From Sporosarcina cyprini (GTDB taxonomy: Bacteria; Bacillota; Bacilli; Bacillales_A; Planococcaceae): 64,000 nt of DNA. Numbering within the stretch: the first letter of the stretch is position 1; each line of letters begins with the position of its first letter. Below the pieces are notes generated by a model. That model saw only the letters and a list, made by a program, of their open reading frames with translations. It had not been told where the DNA came from and did not search any database. The DNA is taken from positions 124,001 to 188,000 of the forward strand of contig NZ_JAKMHX010000023.1 of the NCBI RefSeq assembly GCF_022048975.1, given 5' to 3'. Shown here one piece after another: positions 63,171 through 64,000 of the stretch. A program made the translations under genes and the position numbers.

Positions 63171-63211
63171 AAAGGCAGGCTGCTCTTAGGTAGAGCGAAG
63201 CCTGCCTTTTA
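63171..63211 (+). terminator. Terminator of the helicase operon
   Basis: AAAGGCAGGCTGCTC pairs with GAGCGAAGCCTGCCTTT (small bulge), followed by T residues. Confidence 0.9.
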
Positions 63212-63336
63212 TGTTCATTCGGAATGTCTGGATGAAAAAGATTATCGAAGCGATTCGTTTTTAATACAGCCGGCCTTCTTTATTTTGCAGAAATCGGAGC
63301 GACCGTGAATTTCAAAGACCGACCATCTTTTTTTGA

Positions 63337-63496
63337 ACCGCTCGATTATTACTCCTAACCACTCGTATTTGTAGTCGAACCACTCGTATATGTCGGGGAC
63401 CGCTCGTATCTATATGTCACCGCTCGATTATGCGAGGTAACCTCTCGTATCTGTTGTCGAACCGCTCGATTAAGCGAGATGACCGCTCGTATATGC
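63337..63496 (+). repeat. CTCGTAT phased repeat array, locus 4
   Basis: Eight units with CTCG cores at 63341, 63362, 63383, 63403, 63423, 63444, 63465 and 63485, mean period 20.6 bp. The units are AACC(G/A)CTCGTAT or AACCGCTCGATTA. The array lies between convergent genes. The gap 63169-63598 holds no gene. Confidence 0.92.
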
Positions 63497-63550
63497 TTAC
63501 CCTAGCCAGAATAGTACAAGACACTCCCGGTAGTCAAAACGAGTTCAAAT

Positions 63551-63583
63551 CAAAACCGCTCGTTTTCGTCAACGAGCGGCTTG
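63551..63583 (-). terminator. Terminator built on the repeat motif
   Basis: CCGCTCGTT (63556-63564) pairs with AACGAGCGG (63571-63579). Read on the minus strand it is followed by TTTTGATTT and so ends the YflT-type gene. One arm is identical to the ACCGCTCGT repeat core of the adjacent array. Confidence 0.85.
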
Positions 63584-63598
63584 CTTTCTTCGGTATTC

Positions 63599-64000
63599 TT
63601 ACAAATTTCGTTCCTGCTGCTGTAATTCTTCAGGTGAAATAGGATCATATCCTCCGTAACGGCTTTCGTCTGCAACTTGGTCGAGTAGGATCTCTTTGTC
63701 AATTTGCCCGTCGATGTAGAGAAGAATGGCGCCGTCTTGTACCGCATTGTAATAGATTTTGGCCTCCTCGTCGGTGAAGCCGGCATCTTTCAGCATGCTG
63801 CGGACGTTATCTTCACCGGCCATGAATCCGAGAAAGCGGTTGAAAAAGGAAGAGGGGGTGCCATGGATGTCTTGGGAGGTGCGGCTTTTCAATTCGGCGA
63901 CAGCCAGGTCATCTTTCATGACGATGTACATATCATCCTCTTTCACACCTTTTCGCTGCAATTCTTTTATCTTTGAAATCAAGCGCTCTTGGGTCGGGAA
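63599..64000 (-). CDS. YflT-type general stress protein, 5' end outside window
   Basis: At least 133 residues of a protein with the same YflT/GSP17M domain as the 57.6-kb gene (VKEDDMYIVMKDDLAVAEL, FLGFMAGED, DGAILLYIDG). The reading frame stays open to the last base of the window, so the start lies beyond 64000. A TTG at 63982 is in frame but has no RBS. The C-terminus ends shortly after the domain, without the long acidic tail of its paralogue. It is probably sigma-B controlled, though its promoter is not in view. Confidence 0.8.
   Translation of the reverse strand, partial: FPTQERLISKIKELQRKGVKEDDMYIVMKDDLAVAELKSRTSQDIHGTPSSFFNRFLGFMAGEDNVRSMLKDAGFTDEEAKIYYNAVQDGAILLYIDGQIDKEILLDQVADESRYGGYDPISPEELQQQERNL

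Overview
The window looks like chromosomal DNA of a spore-former-type Gram-positive bacterium of the Bacillales, most likely the Planococcaceae (Sporosarcina-like). The evidence is AGGAGG-type ribosome sites, lipoproteins with lipoboxes, an LPXTG protein with its sortase, and CsoR/CopZ/CopA, CzrA/CzcD, GbsR/OpuA, RsbQ and YflT-type genes with sigma-A and sigma-B style promoters. The genus is inference. I see no tRNA, rRNA, insertion sequence or CRISPR array.

Layout. 0.2-5.6 kb: a cell-surface module (secreted repeat protein, LPXTG protein with 435-bp internal repeats, class D-like sortase) behind a sigma-B-like promoter. 5.7-10.2 kb: a PAS/AAA+ activator with a GAFHGA instead of GAFTGA loop, then an AtuA-like, AtuA-partner and CitMHS transporter operon. 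10.9-15.9 kb: EAL protein, dicarboxylate symporter, a serine hydrolase that has lost its catalytic lysine, and a lipoprotein. 16.0-19.6 kb: MerR regulator, acyl-CoA ligase and acyl-CoA dehydrogenase operon. 19.7-34.4 kb: a large amino-sugar island (LacI, Gfo/Idh, CUT1 ABC transporter, YesL-like, NagA/AgaA, GntR, GatY-type aldolase, PfkB kinase, SIS deaminase/isomerase, ROK kinase, MsmX-like ATPase, CdaR-like regulator) that reads as an N-acetylgalactosamine-type pathway.

34.5-38.4 kb: a membrane protein, a secreted YiiX/YycO-like amidase, then an HTH-TPR regulator whose last codons overlap a 43-residue secreted propeptide: an NprR/NprX-like (RRNPP) quorum-sensing pair not linked here to a protease. 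39-50.4 kb: a metal and redox region (histidine kinase, response regulator, CcdA-like protein, multicopper oxidase, small siroheme-type protein, CzrA-CzcD, CsoR, CopZ, CopA) with a 17-bp ATACC-N7-GGTAT box recurring at five places. 50.5-54.2 kb: GbsR and the OpuA glycine betaine importer. 54.3-55.4 kb: a 31-unit repeat array and an unassigned plus-strand structured RNA candidate. 55.8-57.5 kb: RsbQ followed by a PAS-GGDEF protein, so the RsbQ ligand pathway appears wired to c-di-GMP. 57.6-64 kb: two YflT-type stress proteins flanking a large UPF1-like SF1 helicase and a winged-helix partner.

Two things stand out. One is the RRNPP receptor-peptide pair, with a TATG-N8-CATA palindrome in front of the divergent amidase gene. 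The other is a family of intergenic arrays (about 62 CTCGTAT-type units at four sites) in which the units recur every 20.5 bp, about two turns of DNA.
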